Shown here piece by piece: positions 34,886 through 47,000 of a stretch of DNA of 64,000 nucleotides (positions within the stretch are counted from its first letter, which is position 1; the number at the start of each line of letters is the position of its first letter). Source of the stretch: Paramecium tetraurelia (taxonomy: Eukaryota > Ciliophora > Oligohymenophorea > Peniculida > Parameciidae); the NCBI RefSeq assembly GCF_000165425.1, contig NW_001799643.1, forward strand, positions 62,001 through 126,000, read 5' to 3'. The notes below the pieces were generated by a model, which made no database searches, had not been told where the DNA came from, and was given only the letters and a program-made list of their open reading frames with translations. The position numbers and the translations under genes were made by a program.

Positions 34886-35301
34886 TAAATAAATAAAAAT
34901 TGAATTAAAAAGAATTTAAAAATGTTCTCATGAAATTCCGAAATTCTTAATATAAGTTTAATATTAATTTCTATTATTTTGATTGAATAATAAAAATCAA
35001 TTTATTTAATCTGGATGTCTTCATTCAGTTGCAAATACCTTATTTTGAAAAAAGTGAGTTAGACTGTAAGAATAAATTTTGGAAGAAATTTAAAAAATAG
35101 TATCAAAGTATTAGGAGGTTTGTGAGTAACAAGAACAAAATATAGGAGGAGGTCTTATCTTTCTTATCATAATAATCATAAGCAATTTAGAATTAAACAG
35201 ACATTGAATACGAATTTAATTATACAATGTATTATTTCATATTTGAAATAAAATAAATGTTGAATTAAATTTATAATATTATTATGTTTATAAAAACCAA
35301 A
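34886..35301. other. Intergenic, with an unassigned plus-strand frame
   Basis: From about 34987 to 35280 a plus-strand frame reads as plausible protein (NLFNLDVFIQLQIPYFEKSE, then KFWKKFKKQYQSIRRFVSNK and IQEEVLSFLSQQSQAIQNQT). It has no ATG in phase and no canonical intron linking it to one. It may be an exon of a small gene or a fragment. Otherwise the region is A/T-rich and holds the promoter of the PAP2 gene. Confidence 0.3.
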
Positions 35302-36692
35302 TCACCATTCCAATACATCTAAGCCCTTTTCAAATTCAGCAGAACCTTCGTAAAATTGGGAATACCATTATCTCCAATTTAATAATGCTTGATCAGCATG
35401 GTTTTTCATATTATACCTTAGGGTTTCTGAAAATATCTTAGCATTCCACAATTTGACATCAAAGATCACTTATCTTAATTCAGCATGAAGAAGATAAGCT
35501 GATATCCAATAAGGTAAGTAATTATTTGTAAATACAGTGTGATAGACTTTTTATGTAAATTTTTCCACAGGTTGAATTGCCTACTTAAATAGTACCTCAA
35601 AGATGGCACTTTTAACATATAATGCGACGGTTGCTGGACCCATTTAGAATCCAGTTGCCCAAACTGCATGGAATTTATACTTATTAAACAAAATGACATA
35701 TCCATCTAACAACAAAACATTCAAATATGGAATGAGTTCTTTGTTGGCAAGATATTGATCAAATATAGATTTCTAATAAGTTCTACACTTTTCGACTGGA
35801 TGAGTCATTTTCTCTAAGAAATCTGGATCTTTGGCATTTTTAGTTCTCATCTCCCATCTTAGTTATACCAACCAAGAGGGAATGATATCCATTGCAGAAT
35901 AATGAACATAATCAAAATGTTTCATATCAGCACCATTTTCTGGTATTTCTTGAATGTGACAATTCACATAATTTACACTCTCAGCTCTCAAACTAAGGTG
36001 ATCACTTTATTCACTCACTAGGTCGTACCATCTAAATTAATAACAAATATATATGTACGGTTTTGATTCTTGGGAATGTAGCCAAATATATACAATTCCT
36101 TTGAGTTCTTTGACAAGATAAGTTTTAATTTTAACTTCTCCCTCAGATATTTTCTATAGGTACTCTCCCTTCTAGTTTTTGGTCACTCTCTCAATATCAG
36201 GATAACAATAAGTTGAAACTACTTTAGGATCCAATTTATCCGAATTTACACAAAGTCCACTTTTACCATCAAAGGCCCATCCATGGAATGGACATCTAAT
36301 TATGATCTAAATTAATTACTCAATGCAGGATCTGAATTTTACTTAACCTCCGATGCCTAAATTAGCACCCATGTGTGGACAATAAGCAGCTACTGCATAA
36401 ACAGTTTTATCTGTTCCTCTGTAGTATGCAATGTGTCTTCCACATAATTTTATTTCTTTCACTTCTCTAATAATTACTTGATAAAATACCCTGATTTCAA
36501 CTCTCCAGATCTACATAGACGATACCAACCATTTGGATACGAGGGAGGGCATTTTCCCCTGGGCAATTTGTTTCTTATATTGTGTTGTTCTAATTTCTCG
36601 ACGATTGTAAAGAATTTGAATTTCCTATAATATAGGAAGTAAAGGATGAAGACAGCCAAAGTTAGGAGGATTTCGTATGACAAGATAGTCAT
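35302..36692 (-). CDS. Rieske sterol C7-desaturase-like oxygenase (DAF-36/Neverland type)
   Basis: Three introns (36467-36489, 23 nt; 36296-36319, 24 nt; 36032-36058, 27 nt) give 438 residues. An N-terminal membrane helix (LLTLAVFILYFLYY) is followed by PPSYPNGWYRLCRSGELKSG, characteristic of the Neverland/DAF-36 family, and a Rieske centre CPHMGANL...CPFHGWAF with both Cys and both His ligands. Downstream, ENGADMKHFDYVH supplies the mononuclear iron ligands. In animals and in Tetrahymena this family introduces the C7-C8 double bond into sterols. The start is set by the membrane anchor. The two shorter introns of length 24 and 27 are multiples of three without an in-frame TGA. Without the 24-nt intron the Rieske loop would carry eight extra residues. 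Confidence 0.9.
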
Positions 36693-36780
36693 TTTGAAAA
36701 AGGATTTAATGAATAAATTTATATTTTATATCTTCTTATTGTGTACACATTTATATAATTTAATATTTAATCAGTTAACA

Positions 36781-38211
36781 ATGATAGATGATAATAATCA
36801 AGAAATTCAATTTCAACAAAATGACTAAGAATAATAAGTAGCCAAGCAAATAATTTAAGTAGGATAATCTTTATCAAATTACTGGAAATGAATAAAATCA
36901 AGAATAACTGAATAATTACGAATAAAACAATAATCAAGAAAAGAAAATCAACTTAAATCATTAGAATCGGAAAATAGCATATCCAAGTTGTCACTGAAGT
37001 TAAAGAAGGGTTTCTAACTAGGATCAAAGGGTGTTCTTGTAGGAGATAGGCCGAGAAAATACAGAATATACAATGATTACAAAGATAGATAAATTTATTT
37101 AGAAATACTTCACTCCTACGTATTTGCTACTATTTTATTATTCTGTCTTTTCACTGCCTTACTTTTCTCGCTTAAATTGTTTATTTATGACATAGATTTG
37201 TACCATGCTGAAATTTTAAGGGTCTCATTTTATAATACTTAAAGGGCGTATTTTTGCTCGTTCAACTTTCGAAAGTTATACTAATCAATTTTCTGAATAA
37301 CGAATGGCTTGATGAATTTCCTTTTTTGGACAGTTCCTTTGAAAATGGATGAGATTATTTAAGATAACATTCTTTGTTCTAACCAATTTAGATGTCTGCT
37401 ATTGCAATTATTATAACTATAGGTAAAATAAGAAAGATGTTACCATAGAATTTATGATGACATTCTATGGAATGATTCATGCATTCTTCTTCAATTTTAC
37501 CTTTAATGTTAGCGTTTTTCTACCTGTCAATACAAAATTTTGATAACCTTCAAATTCGATACTTAGTTATTTCAGGTCTCAATTTGCTCTCTAAAGTGAA
37601 TGGATTCATGCATTTAAGTTTTTGCTGGAAGCTCATTTCTAAGTATTAGATGGAGTATTTAGTTTATCTTTGAATTAAATGTCAAACTCTTCCTAGTTGT
37701 TTCAGTGTTTATAAAATTATAAGAATTTAATATTGAACATGAATATTTCGGTATATTCTGCCTATGCGGGCTCATCTAATTTATTTATTCTCTGAAGACC
37801 AGGATATTAAAGGATAGAACTTATCAATAAAATACTTCTAAATGAAGAAAAAAAAAAAGAAATTCTTTGTTATAACAAATAAATAAGAGAGTTTTGGTAT
37901 GTCATATTTGGATTGTGATGCCTAGCCTGAAATACTAAATGTTGTGGTTGAAAAGTCAACGTATAATTTATCTATTATTAAAATACTCCTTTATTCAGAA
38001 AGCATTTAAATATTTTTTCAATGATGTCCCTAGCATTTATCTTCTGGCTTTTTGGTGGATGGGATATTATCATAACCAATTAGATACTAATTTATATGTG
38101 CTTTGTTGGCTTTGGATGTTCAGGTATTATAATATTAAATTTTCTGTATATTTTCTTACTGGAGGGAAGAAAATATGGTCAAACCATGAAATATAAATTA
38201 TAATATTTTGA
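36781..38211 (+). CDS. Multi-pass membrane protein, introns unresolved
   Basis: Starts MIDDNNQEIQFQQNDQEQQ with a Gln/Asn-rich N-terminus; a 22-nt intron at 36838-36859 is likely. Hydrophobic segments appear in successive frames: SYVFATILLFCLFTALLFSL, MTFYGMIHAFFFNFTFNVSV, FWYVIFGL and LLAFWWMGYYHN. A soluble patch GVLVGDRPRKYRIYNDYKDR precedes the first helix. Several joins are uncertain, including a possible 35-nt intron ending near 37020 and a 23-nt one near 37214-37240, and the 3' end at 38211 is only one option. This could be one receptor- or channel-like protein or two adjacent genes. No family recognised. Confidence 0.4.
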
Positions 38212-38602
38212 ATACATTTATATATTCATAAAATCATATTGTTTTTAAAAACTGACTTTAAGACATAAAATCATTCTAATATATCCTTAGGATCATTCTA
38301 TAAAATGAATAATATAAATCATTTTTAGATTGAAGAATATTTAACAATGTTTTTGGTCTCACGAATAGTTATTAATATCATAAAATTATTTATTGGTTAA
38401 TCATTATTTATTTTAATCATCTCTCTTTTGTTAATTTTGAATTGCTAAAAATAATACAAAAAATATTCAAATCCTAAATGTATTATAATTAATGCCTTTT
38501 TATTAATATAAGAATATTCTTTTAGTTTAAAAGTTCTTTTTTTAATTGTATTTTCAAAATAGAAAGGCTTCTTAAGACTACTAGAACGATACGACATGAA
38601 TC
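38212..38602. other. Intergenic, nothing reliable
   Basis: Very A/T-rich. A plus-strand frame from about 38347 reads as hydrophobic Ile/Leu/Phe-rich sequence, which is expected by chance in such DNA when only TGA stops. Confidence 0.3.
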
Positions 38603-39150
38603 TCAAAATTTAAAAGACCTTATTAATTTACTTATTAACAAATTCTTATATTGCTTTTGAAGAAAAGTCTCAATATTTTCAAAGTCTTTCAGCGCACCTT
38701 TTATGAATTCATTAATCCTTCTTTAAACTTGTTACAATTCATAAGTATTAGTGGAAGCCCGTCTTAAATATTACCATCCTCTTTTGACAATTTATTTTTC
38801 TTTATTTTTGGGGCTAAGTGTTTTCATACATAGAGTAATAATAGCATAAATTTCAATAACAATATAAATAAAAATCATTGAGACCTAATGAACATAGCCT
38901 ATATTCCCAAAAGACCTTTTATAGTGATTTTACTTTTTTATATTGAATTTCGACCAATTCTTATTTCCAAAGGCTTAGAAATGCCTATGACAAATTTGTA
39001 TTAACCTATCAAGGATATACCAGAGTTTTCCTCCCTTTTCAAAGCTTCTTCGTTCAAATCAGTTTCGATTAATTCCCATTCATCTAATTTTAAAGTAGTT
39101 GATTGATCAACTTAAGTTATCGAGATTTGCATCTTATTTAGAGATCCCAT
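38603..39150 (-). CDS. Uncharacterised small protein with one membrane segment
   Basis: The first 50 codons from ATG 39148-39150 are clearly protein-like: MGSLNKMQISITQVDQSTTL, then KLDEWELIETDLNEEALKRE. A 21-nt intron, a hydrophobic segment (FLFILLLKFMLLLLY) and a tail reading FLQKQYKNLLISKLIRSFKF to TGA 38603-38605 follow if two more introns of about 30 and 29 nt are accepted. These are longer and less canonical than most here. A membrane-anchored protein of roughly 150 residues is plausible; no family recognised. Confidence 0.4.
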
Positions 39151-39565
39151 ATTTGGCAAATGATGTATTTTATCGAAATTATAATAGTTATATTAATCGA
39201 AATAAAAACTAACCAAATCATAATATCTTCAGTGAGTTTAATTAAAAATTCTCAATTATAATTAACACTTTTTAAGAAGCTAACTCAGTTTTCAACCCTA
39301 AATTCCTTTTTTTTAATCCCAGATTAATCCAATTTGAAATTGATCTTAGATAAATTATGAAATAGAGGAAGTCATTCGAATCAATAATGAGGGACTAATT
39401 TTGCCCCTATGTTTGATTGCAGCGATAAGAAATAAAAATTCATAATTTGGATCCTTAGATAAGTTGGGTAAGATAGTGGGAAAATAAAAAAACTGAAGAC
39501 AATTACAACAATAATTAAGTTGTATTAATTAGTAATATTTTTATATTAAATTTACAACTACACAA
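39151..39565. other. Divergent intergenic region
   Basis: About 415 bp of A/T-rich sequence between two divergent starts, presumed to hold both promoters. No gene seen. Confidence 0.4.
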
Positions 39566-40933
39566 ATGGGAACTAATAATTCAAAGGAAAAAAGCAACTC
39601 TTACAAAATCACTAAGGAATAAAATGATGTTCCATAAATAAATCAAAAAAAAGATTAGTCCTAGGATCTAGTTCAATAGCTTGAGAAATCTAGCTCTAAA
39701 GTTTAGAATGCCTAAATTAAATCATAAATTAATAAATAATAAATAAGAAATGAAGTTCCCAAAGTAAAAGAGGAGCAACTTCAATAGCTCTAAATAACCT
39801 TCTACAAGGGAGACTTTGAAAATTAAATTTTTGCTCAATAAGATCAGTCAACAGTTCTACATAATAATGTTCAAACCTAAGTAAAAGAACATGGAGTGGG
39901 GTCAACTTTAGATGTAAACTTAGAAATTCATGATGATCATGCAATGGATGTGAATGGATGCAGAAACAAATTGAGAAATGATAGATTCATACAGATATAA
40001 GAGCATGATCCTATAATCGTGGCTGTCTTAGATGATCTGGAGTGTCAAACCTCTAGCCATCACCCATCGAGTACTTAGGCCAAGCCTTACACAGGTACTA
40101 AAATAATGATTTAAAATCGAATTATTGCTGGATTATGGAAGAAGTTGGGACCCTATAAAGTGACCAATTTCAACTTTACACCATTCGAACTATAAGAGAA
40201 CTTGATTTATTATGGAGAATGGTTTTAATAAAAAAGAAATGGCTTTGGATTTTTGATTTGTGACGATTTTATTTATGAAGGGTATTGGTTGAATGATGCT
40301 TATCACGGCGATGGAAGGATGATTAGTAAAGATGGGAATATCTACATTGGAGAGTTCAAAAATGGATAATTTAGTGGTGATGGATTTTATCGTAATAATG
40401 AATAAGTTATGTATGAAGGCGAATGGGAAAATGGACAAAAAAACGGTATCGGAAAAGAATAGATGCCTGATGGATCGGTTTTTATCGGTCAATTTTATAA
40501 AAATTAAAGAAATGGACAGGGAAAGCTATTCAACAATAAGGAATAGTTTGTATTTGAAGGAGAATGGGTAAATGGAAAGCCCATTGATGAGGGTAGAGTG
40601 ATTTGGCAGGATGGTAGAAAGTTTGAAGGAAAGTGGTGTAATGGAATGATGCATGGGCATGGCATATTTATATGGCCAGGAGGCAAGAAATACATTGGGA
40701 ATTATGTGAATAATGTAAGGGATGGATATGGGGAATACTATTATCCAGATGGAAAGATATATAAGGGAATGTGGAAAAAGGGATTAATGCATGGATAGGG
40801 AATCATAATATATCCCAACAATTCCCATGAGAAGGGGTAGTGGAAGCAAGGAAAAAAAGTTGTAGTTTAAGACAAAAAGCCCAAAGAAAAATCATTAAAG
40901 AAGTAGGAAAGTAAGGTTATCTTACCTCTTTGA
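39566..40933 (+). CDS. MORN-repeat protein, probably N-myristoylated
   Basis: A single uninterrupted frame of 455 residues. It begins MGTNNSKEK, a good N-myristoylation context (Gly2, Ser6). Residues about 1-190 are Gln-rich and disordered. From about residue 205 a run of at least seven MORN repeats is visible (ENLIYYGEWFQQKRNGFGF, YEGYWLNDAYHGDGRM, YIGEFKNGQFSGDGFY, YEGEWENGQKNGIGKE, FEGKWCNGMMHGHGIF, YIGNYVNNVRDGYGEY, YKGMWKKGLMHGQGII), followed by a lysine-rich tail. MORN proteins of ciliates sit at the cortex or basal bodies; some are fused to PIP kinases, but no kinase domain is present here. Myristate plus MORN suggests membrane binding. Confidence 0.9.
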
Positions 40934-41007
40934 TTTCATCTTTATATTTTACTTATTTCGAGTTATTAATAATAAATAAATTTAAAGTTATCTTATTCAC
41001 TTATAAA

Positions 41008-44000
41008 TCATTCTTTAAGTGCACAAATAAGTGCTGTTCCTCTTAATGTCCAATAATCAGGAGGTTAATCTAAAGTTGGTAAATCCTAAAATTATATATA
41101 ATTATAATTAATTACCACAGCCAAAACGTAATTTGTACTTTGTCCTGTAGTGGATAACACACCAGCTCTAGTTTATGTTTTGTAAACAGGACAACTAATT
41201 ATTTAATCACAATTAATACCTATAATTATCAGATCTCGATTAATATTTGTCCTATTGTAAAGGTAAGAAGTGGATAACTGGCATCAACATATTCATTTGA
41301 CCCTAAATATAAATAATAATATTTTACAAAGTTAAGATCAGCCAGACATTTCTTCTTCCATTGAGCTCCTTCCAAGAATAGACCATATATAAATACACCA
41401 TCAACTGGTTTGATTGAACATTATTCCTTCTCAAATTCTTATACTTTAAATGAGAAAACAAGGTTGTCAATAGCTATGGTTGTCTTACGAGCATGTGTTT
41501 AGAGAACACCAGTTAAAAATCCTTATGGATAAAAGAACCCTGATATCCAGAAACAATTAGGTCCTCCTGTAACAAGCCATTCTGACATGAACTTAACTCT
41601 TTCTTTTAAGTCTCTAATCCATGATGCCACATCTTTTAATGACAAATATCCAACTTTATTCCATACCTTTGGAACTTCATTGTTCATTAGTGAATAATAC
41701 ATACTATCCAATTCTTGACTCATTACCACTTGATACCTTCAATAGCTTAAGCCAATCCTTACAATGTTCTACCCATAGTTGAGAGTAAAATGTTAAAACG
41801 TTCTAATTCTTACAATAGAACTGTAGACAAGGATGGAATAAGATTTTTCTCTGGATTAATTTGCCATAATTCTTTATTAGATTCTTCTTTGTTTAAGAGA
41901 GGAGGGAGATCATCTTAAATACTCTTGACAAGTTCTAATACTATTTAATCAGGTGTTTTTTCTGATGATCCTCCGCCTTCTCTTGGCTATATAGACAAGA
42001 TAGTTTCTAGTATTGAGTCACTTTCTCTTTATTAGAATGTAATATTGGCATTTTCATGCATACCAAAAACTGCAGGATCATCAGTCATGGGTAAAGATTC
42101 AACATATTTAATATACTCTTCAATTACGTTTTTCTCAGGTATTCTGTATGTATTATTTTCGCAAAAGACATAGTGATCATCCAAGACTTCATTACATATG
42201 AATTTCCTCAAAATGGTCATCAAACATCTTCTATCCCAATCATCAGTTACTCTACCTCCATAGTTGATATTACCACTGACATACAACATGGCATCCCAAG
42301 GTACAGTGTCATTTTCACCTAAAAGCATCTTAATGACTGTCTTTGAAGTATCAAGATCACTATCATTAAATTCATATTTGATATTCCATCCCAAAGGCCC
42401 GAATTTCTTTCGTTCTTAAATAATGGCATGGAAATAGCACAATCCCATAACTAATTTATGATAGATCTCTGGTTTAGCAGCAGAATCCAAGAATTCATTG
42501 GAAATATCTTAAAGGGATCTCTTCAGATTTGCCTTCAAACCTCTAGGTGGTTCTGTTGTTAATTTAATTCCATTTTGAAGTATACTTACAGGGAAATAGG
42601 AAGCAGGCATTGAAGTTAAGAACAACCTATAACTAGGATTTACTGTTTATTTCTTGGCTGTAATATCATCCACCAATTTTTCTAAATCTGGCATAAATGT
42701 CCTTGCCAAATGACAATTTTATAATAACACCCAACCTCCTGTTGTAGTGGCATCATTAATTTGTTTAGTAGCAATCTTTCCTTAACCTTGACCCAATGAG
42801 ATAATAGCTAAGTTTTCTTCAAAGTTTCTTTCCTTTGCGAATTTTAATATCTGAGATGTTGGGTCTGCTCCTTATGATAGTACAAATATAATAGGAGTTG
42901 TAATCATCAGAGTCATTATATAATGTTTCCATTGTTGTGTTTGGAGATTCCAAATAAAATCTACCAATGTTTTATTCAACATAACTTGAGAGTGCAAACA
43001 ATATTTTTTCGCTTCTAAAAATCTTAATAATCATCATTTTTTCAAATTCATCCAATTTGCTTTGATAAGGTTCTTCTAATTTCACAACCAAAGGATCTGA
43101 TGCTTATATGTATGTTTTCCATGCAGCCATATTCTTCTATATGTGTTAGCATAAACCTTTAAAGACTTCGAAATTAAGGTCTAAAAATGCAGCTAATTCC
43201 CAAGATGATTCTCCAATTAATACTTTGTCTGGATTAACTGGCAATTTTGACTTTTCAATTACTCCTGCTCCTCTCAAAAATGAGCTCCAAAGACCATCTG
43301 ATATTTTATTGGCCTTTCTGTTAATTTATGCTGCAATCAAAAATGAATAAATTAGCTTATGCTACTCAAACAATCCTCTGCATACGTTAGTGAAGATTAC
43401 TCTTGTTATGCTATCAATCAAATTAGTTAACCTTTATTATAATTCTTCAGCTGACTATGCTTATCTCATAGCTAAATTGAACATCACTTAAACGTATTAT
43501 AACGAGTATTGATACATAGGATCAATAAGATTTAGATCTTTGATTACGAAATACAATACTGAACCTCTTACTGCTACTGATCTATATTCATTACGCACTC
43601 TCTCTATAGTTTTCTCTAATATGACTGATTCTTCAATTTTGATATTGCTTTCTTCACTTGTGGTCTTGGCAGATTGCAATGAGGTAATCAAATCTACATT
43701 ATCTAAGATCTTCTCTGGATCTGCTTCAGCCAATTGTTTTAAGATCATTGATTCAGATTCACTCAACATCTTTCGATATTAAGCTAATTTCATGACATTC
43801 TCATCCTTTTGAATTTCAATCTCCTCCTTTTCTAATCTCACAACATCTGCCAATAATTACTCTTCTAAACCTTCAAACGTAACTGTGAAATTAATCACTG
43901 TAACTTTAATGAATACTTCAGGTAAATATTTTGGATTTGGAATCTTTGTTGTTATAAACATCTTGAAATTCTTATCAAAATCTATATCTGCTTCACCAAA

Positions 44001-47000
44001 CTTAATCAGAATACGACCATCAGCTTCTTTGTATTATTTCTACAATATAGTTTCAATTGAAGGATCCAAATTCTCCTCAATATCTTAAATTAAAATAGGG
44101 TATCCATTTGTAATACATAATCTCATGTCAGATTAAAATTTTGGATCCGAGAATTTAACTACTTTCAATTTAAGATCTTAAAATGAACTCTTTATCCAAT
44201 TATTTGCTTATTATTGTGGATCAATCATCAAAGGCCATCTGTAACCTTGAGTGGCAAGAATAGAATTCTCTTAAGATACAGAATCACTTGGCAATTTGTG
44301 AATTGTTCCAATCTCTCAATTATAATGGGTCTCCTAAAGTACCAACCAGTGTGAATTTCTCAGATACAGGAATTTATGCCTCTCTCACCTTTTCAGTCCA
44401 ACGAGTAATCAATTCATTTCTGTATGGCCCAGTAAAAGGTCCATTGTATGAAATGGAAGCTGCAGCCAAAAAGACATCACCAATTAAATTGATGATGGCC
44501 ACTCCTAATTCCTCCACAGTACGTGCCCATCTCTCAGCTTCAGATGCTGTAAGACTAATTAATTTCTAAGCTCTATCTAATCTAGCCTCAGTTAATTCTT
44601 TCAAGTTCTCCAGATCCTATTTCTTTTGTGCCATTTCTGCAGTATCTTATTATAATTTCTTAACAGCCATTTTGACCTTCTAAAGTTCAGCCTCCTTAAC
44701 TGCCAATTCCTTATTTGCTGAATCCAAAAACTGCCATCATTTCAGCCACTTTCCTCTTCTTTGGTTCTACTTTCTTGCTTACAATAGAGTATGTATTCAT
44801 AGCCAAACACCAAGTTGCCATATCTGCAGCTGGTTTAGCTTTAGTTCTGATTAGATCAGGTACGAAGTCTTCCCTCGAAATGATTTTTTTCAAATTATTG
44901 AGTATCTTATCTGGAATATTATCTCTTGGATAGTTCTTCAATGAACTTACAAATGAACCGACATCAATCATAGCCTTTTTGGCAGAGTCCCAACTTGTAT
45001 TTAAACCTAATAAGGTTAAGACAGCCTCAAGAACCATGACGACTGCTTAAGGAGGATTGTTATAAGTTCTAACGATTTTAATTTCATTCTCATCCATCTG
45101 TTCAACTGCCTTCAAAGCCTTTTCTAATTCAGGCATGACAACATCTAAATCAGCTTGAGCATCATCAGCTATTATCTTTACATCTTAAGCCTTCTTATTC
45201 ACTTCTTCAGTTTCAGCTTTAACCAATTACTCCTATTGACTTGCAAGATAGGAATCTTAATTGACTTTTTCAAGAGCCTCCTACACCTTTATTGAAGACT
45301 CCTCCAATTAAGGTTTGAGATCAGTCAGAGTCACTTGTAAACCTGCAACTTGTTCATTAGCCATCTTTAACTTAACTAAACCACCTGACAGTCTCTTTTA
45401 TTTTAATTGCAATTCTTCTCTTTTTCTTTTCAGACTACTTAAATACAATCCGATCAGATCTAAATAACTTTTAGGAGTAGTGTAAACCTTTCGTTTAAGT
45501 GCAGCTTCAAATTTATCTGCACAATCTTTAGCTGATATATGAATTTCCATACACATCTAAGCCAAACTATCAATCAATTGTTTCTATGGAATATCGGTTT
45601 AAGGGAAATCGGTCTCTTATTCCAAAATTTTAGTAGCCACTGAAACCAAAGCTTCTGCTGGCCAACTTGAAAACCAATCTAGAGTACAACAATCCACCAT
45701 GGCAGGGAATTTACGACATCTAACTCTAAGTGCATCACCAACAGGAGACATGCACAACACAATATGCAATTGATTTCGAACACTTTCCACAAAGGTTTTG
45801 TAAAGAGTATCAGGATCTTCAGGTCTCTTCAATCTTGCATTGATTTTCTTGACTTCTTCAAGCAATGGTTACTTTTCTTCAGGTTTCCAAATATTTGGCA
45901 CTTCTCCTGAATTCAAAATATTGTTAATATCTTCAAGGAAACTTTCATACACAATCTAAGAATCAGTAAATAAGAAACATAAGGGCTTTTCCTATAACCC
46001 AGATATTTGGAATATTTTCTTTAAGAAATCCTAAAAGTTATCAACTGAAAAGTTCTTCGTTATTTCTAATGACTAGATTTATTGATTCTACATAAAGGCT
46101 GACAGTCTAGTTAACGATTGTTTTCCTGACCCTCCAACACCAAATCAACATTGCATTTCCTCTTGGTTACCTGAGGATTCTAGAGATTCTCAAAATGTGA
46201 TCGATTGCATCTCCAAAGAATACTAATCTTGTCTTCGAATTGCACTCAGTATTATAATCATCTAATTTATCCTCTAAAATCTTAACTAATTTTGCAACAT
46301 CTTTGATTTCTTCATATTCTTTATTATCTGAATCAATTTTTAGGATATCGCCATAAAGCACTTTATTGGCTCCATAAACATCATCTTTAGTCATTCTAGA
46401 TTTGAATTATCGGCCCAAAAGATCTCCAACTAATTCTTTGAACCAATCTCTATCAATATCATTAATCAATCTATCATAAAATACTCTACTGACTTCATGA
46501 ACCCATAAACGTGTTACTTAATCCACTTCTCTAACTAATCCAGGCTTGACCATCAATACACCTTAAAATACTTTGCTGACATCTCTTAAATTAAAAGTAT
46601 AATGAAATTTGGATGGGATAGGTAGTTTCTCCTTAATGATTCTAATGTAAACTTCGATAGTTGCATTTGTGATAGTATCTGACATTTTTTTAACAGGATC
46701 AGTAAATCCTTATCCAAAGAATCCATTGAGGATGCTAAAGAAGATTTTGAATAGAGTAGATTATGCAGGTTGAGGCAATGAGAGCATATTAAAATGCCTT
46801 GTGAATCTGGGTGTAAGTGGATTACGACCACCCCCAGGAGGAGCACTGCAACATAGTAATGTAACATTCTCTATAAACTTCTAAAATCGCTCTTTTCTAT
46901 CGTACAGGAATCCCTTATCTACTAATAATCTAAGCAATTCAATAGGTGGTTAAGCTCCATACTCTTCCAATTATGGCATATTCACATCATCAATAAATAT

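Noticed and set aside
35302-36692. Bacterial horizontal transfer of the Rieske oxygenase
   Set aside because: The Neverland-type N-terminal motif and three mini-introns point to an ordinary eukaryotic gene.
38347-38708. Plus-strand hydrophobic open frame starting MFLVSRIVINIIKLFIG
   Set aside because: Composition is what A/T-rich noncoding DNA gives when only TGA stops, and it overlaps a better minus-strand model.
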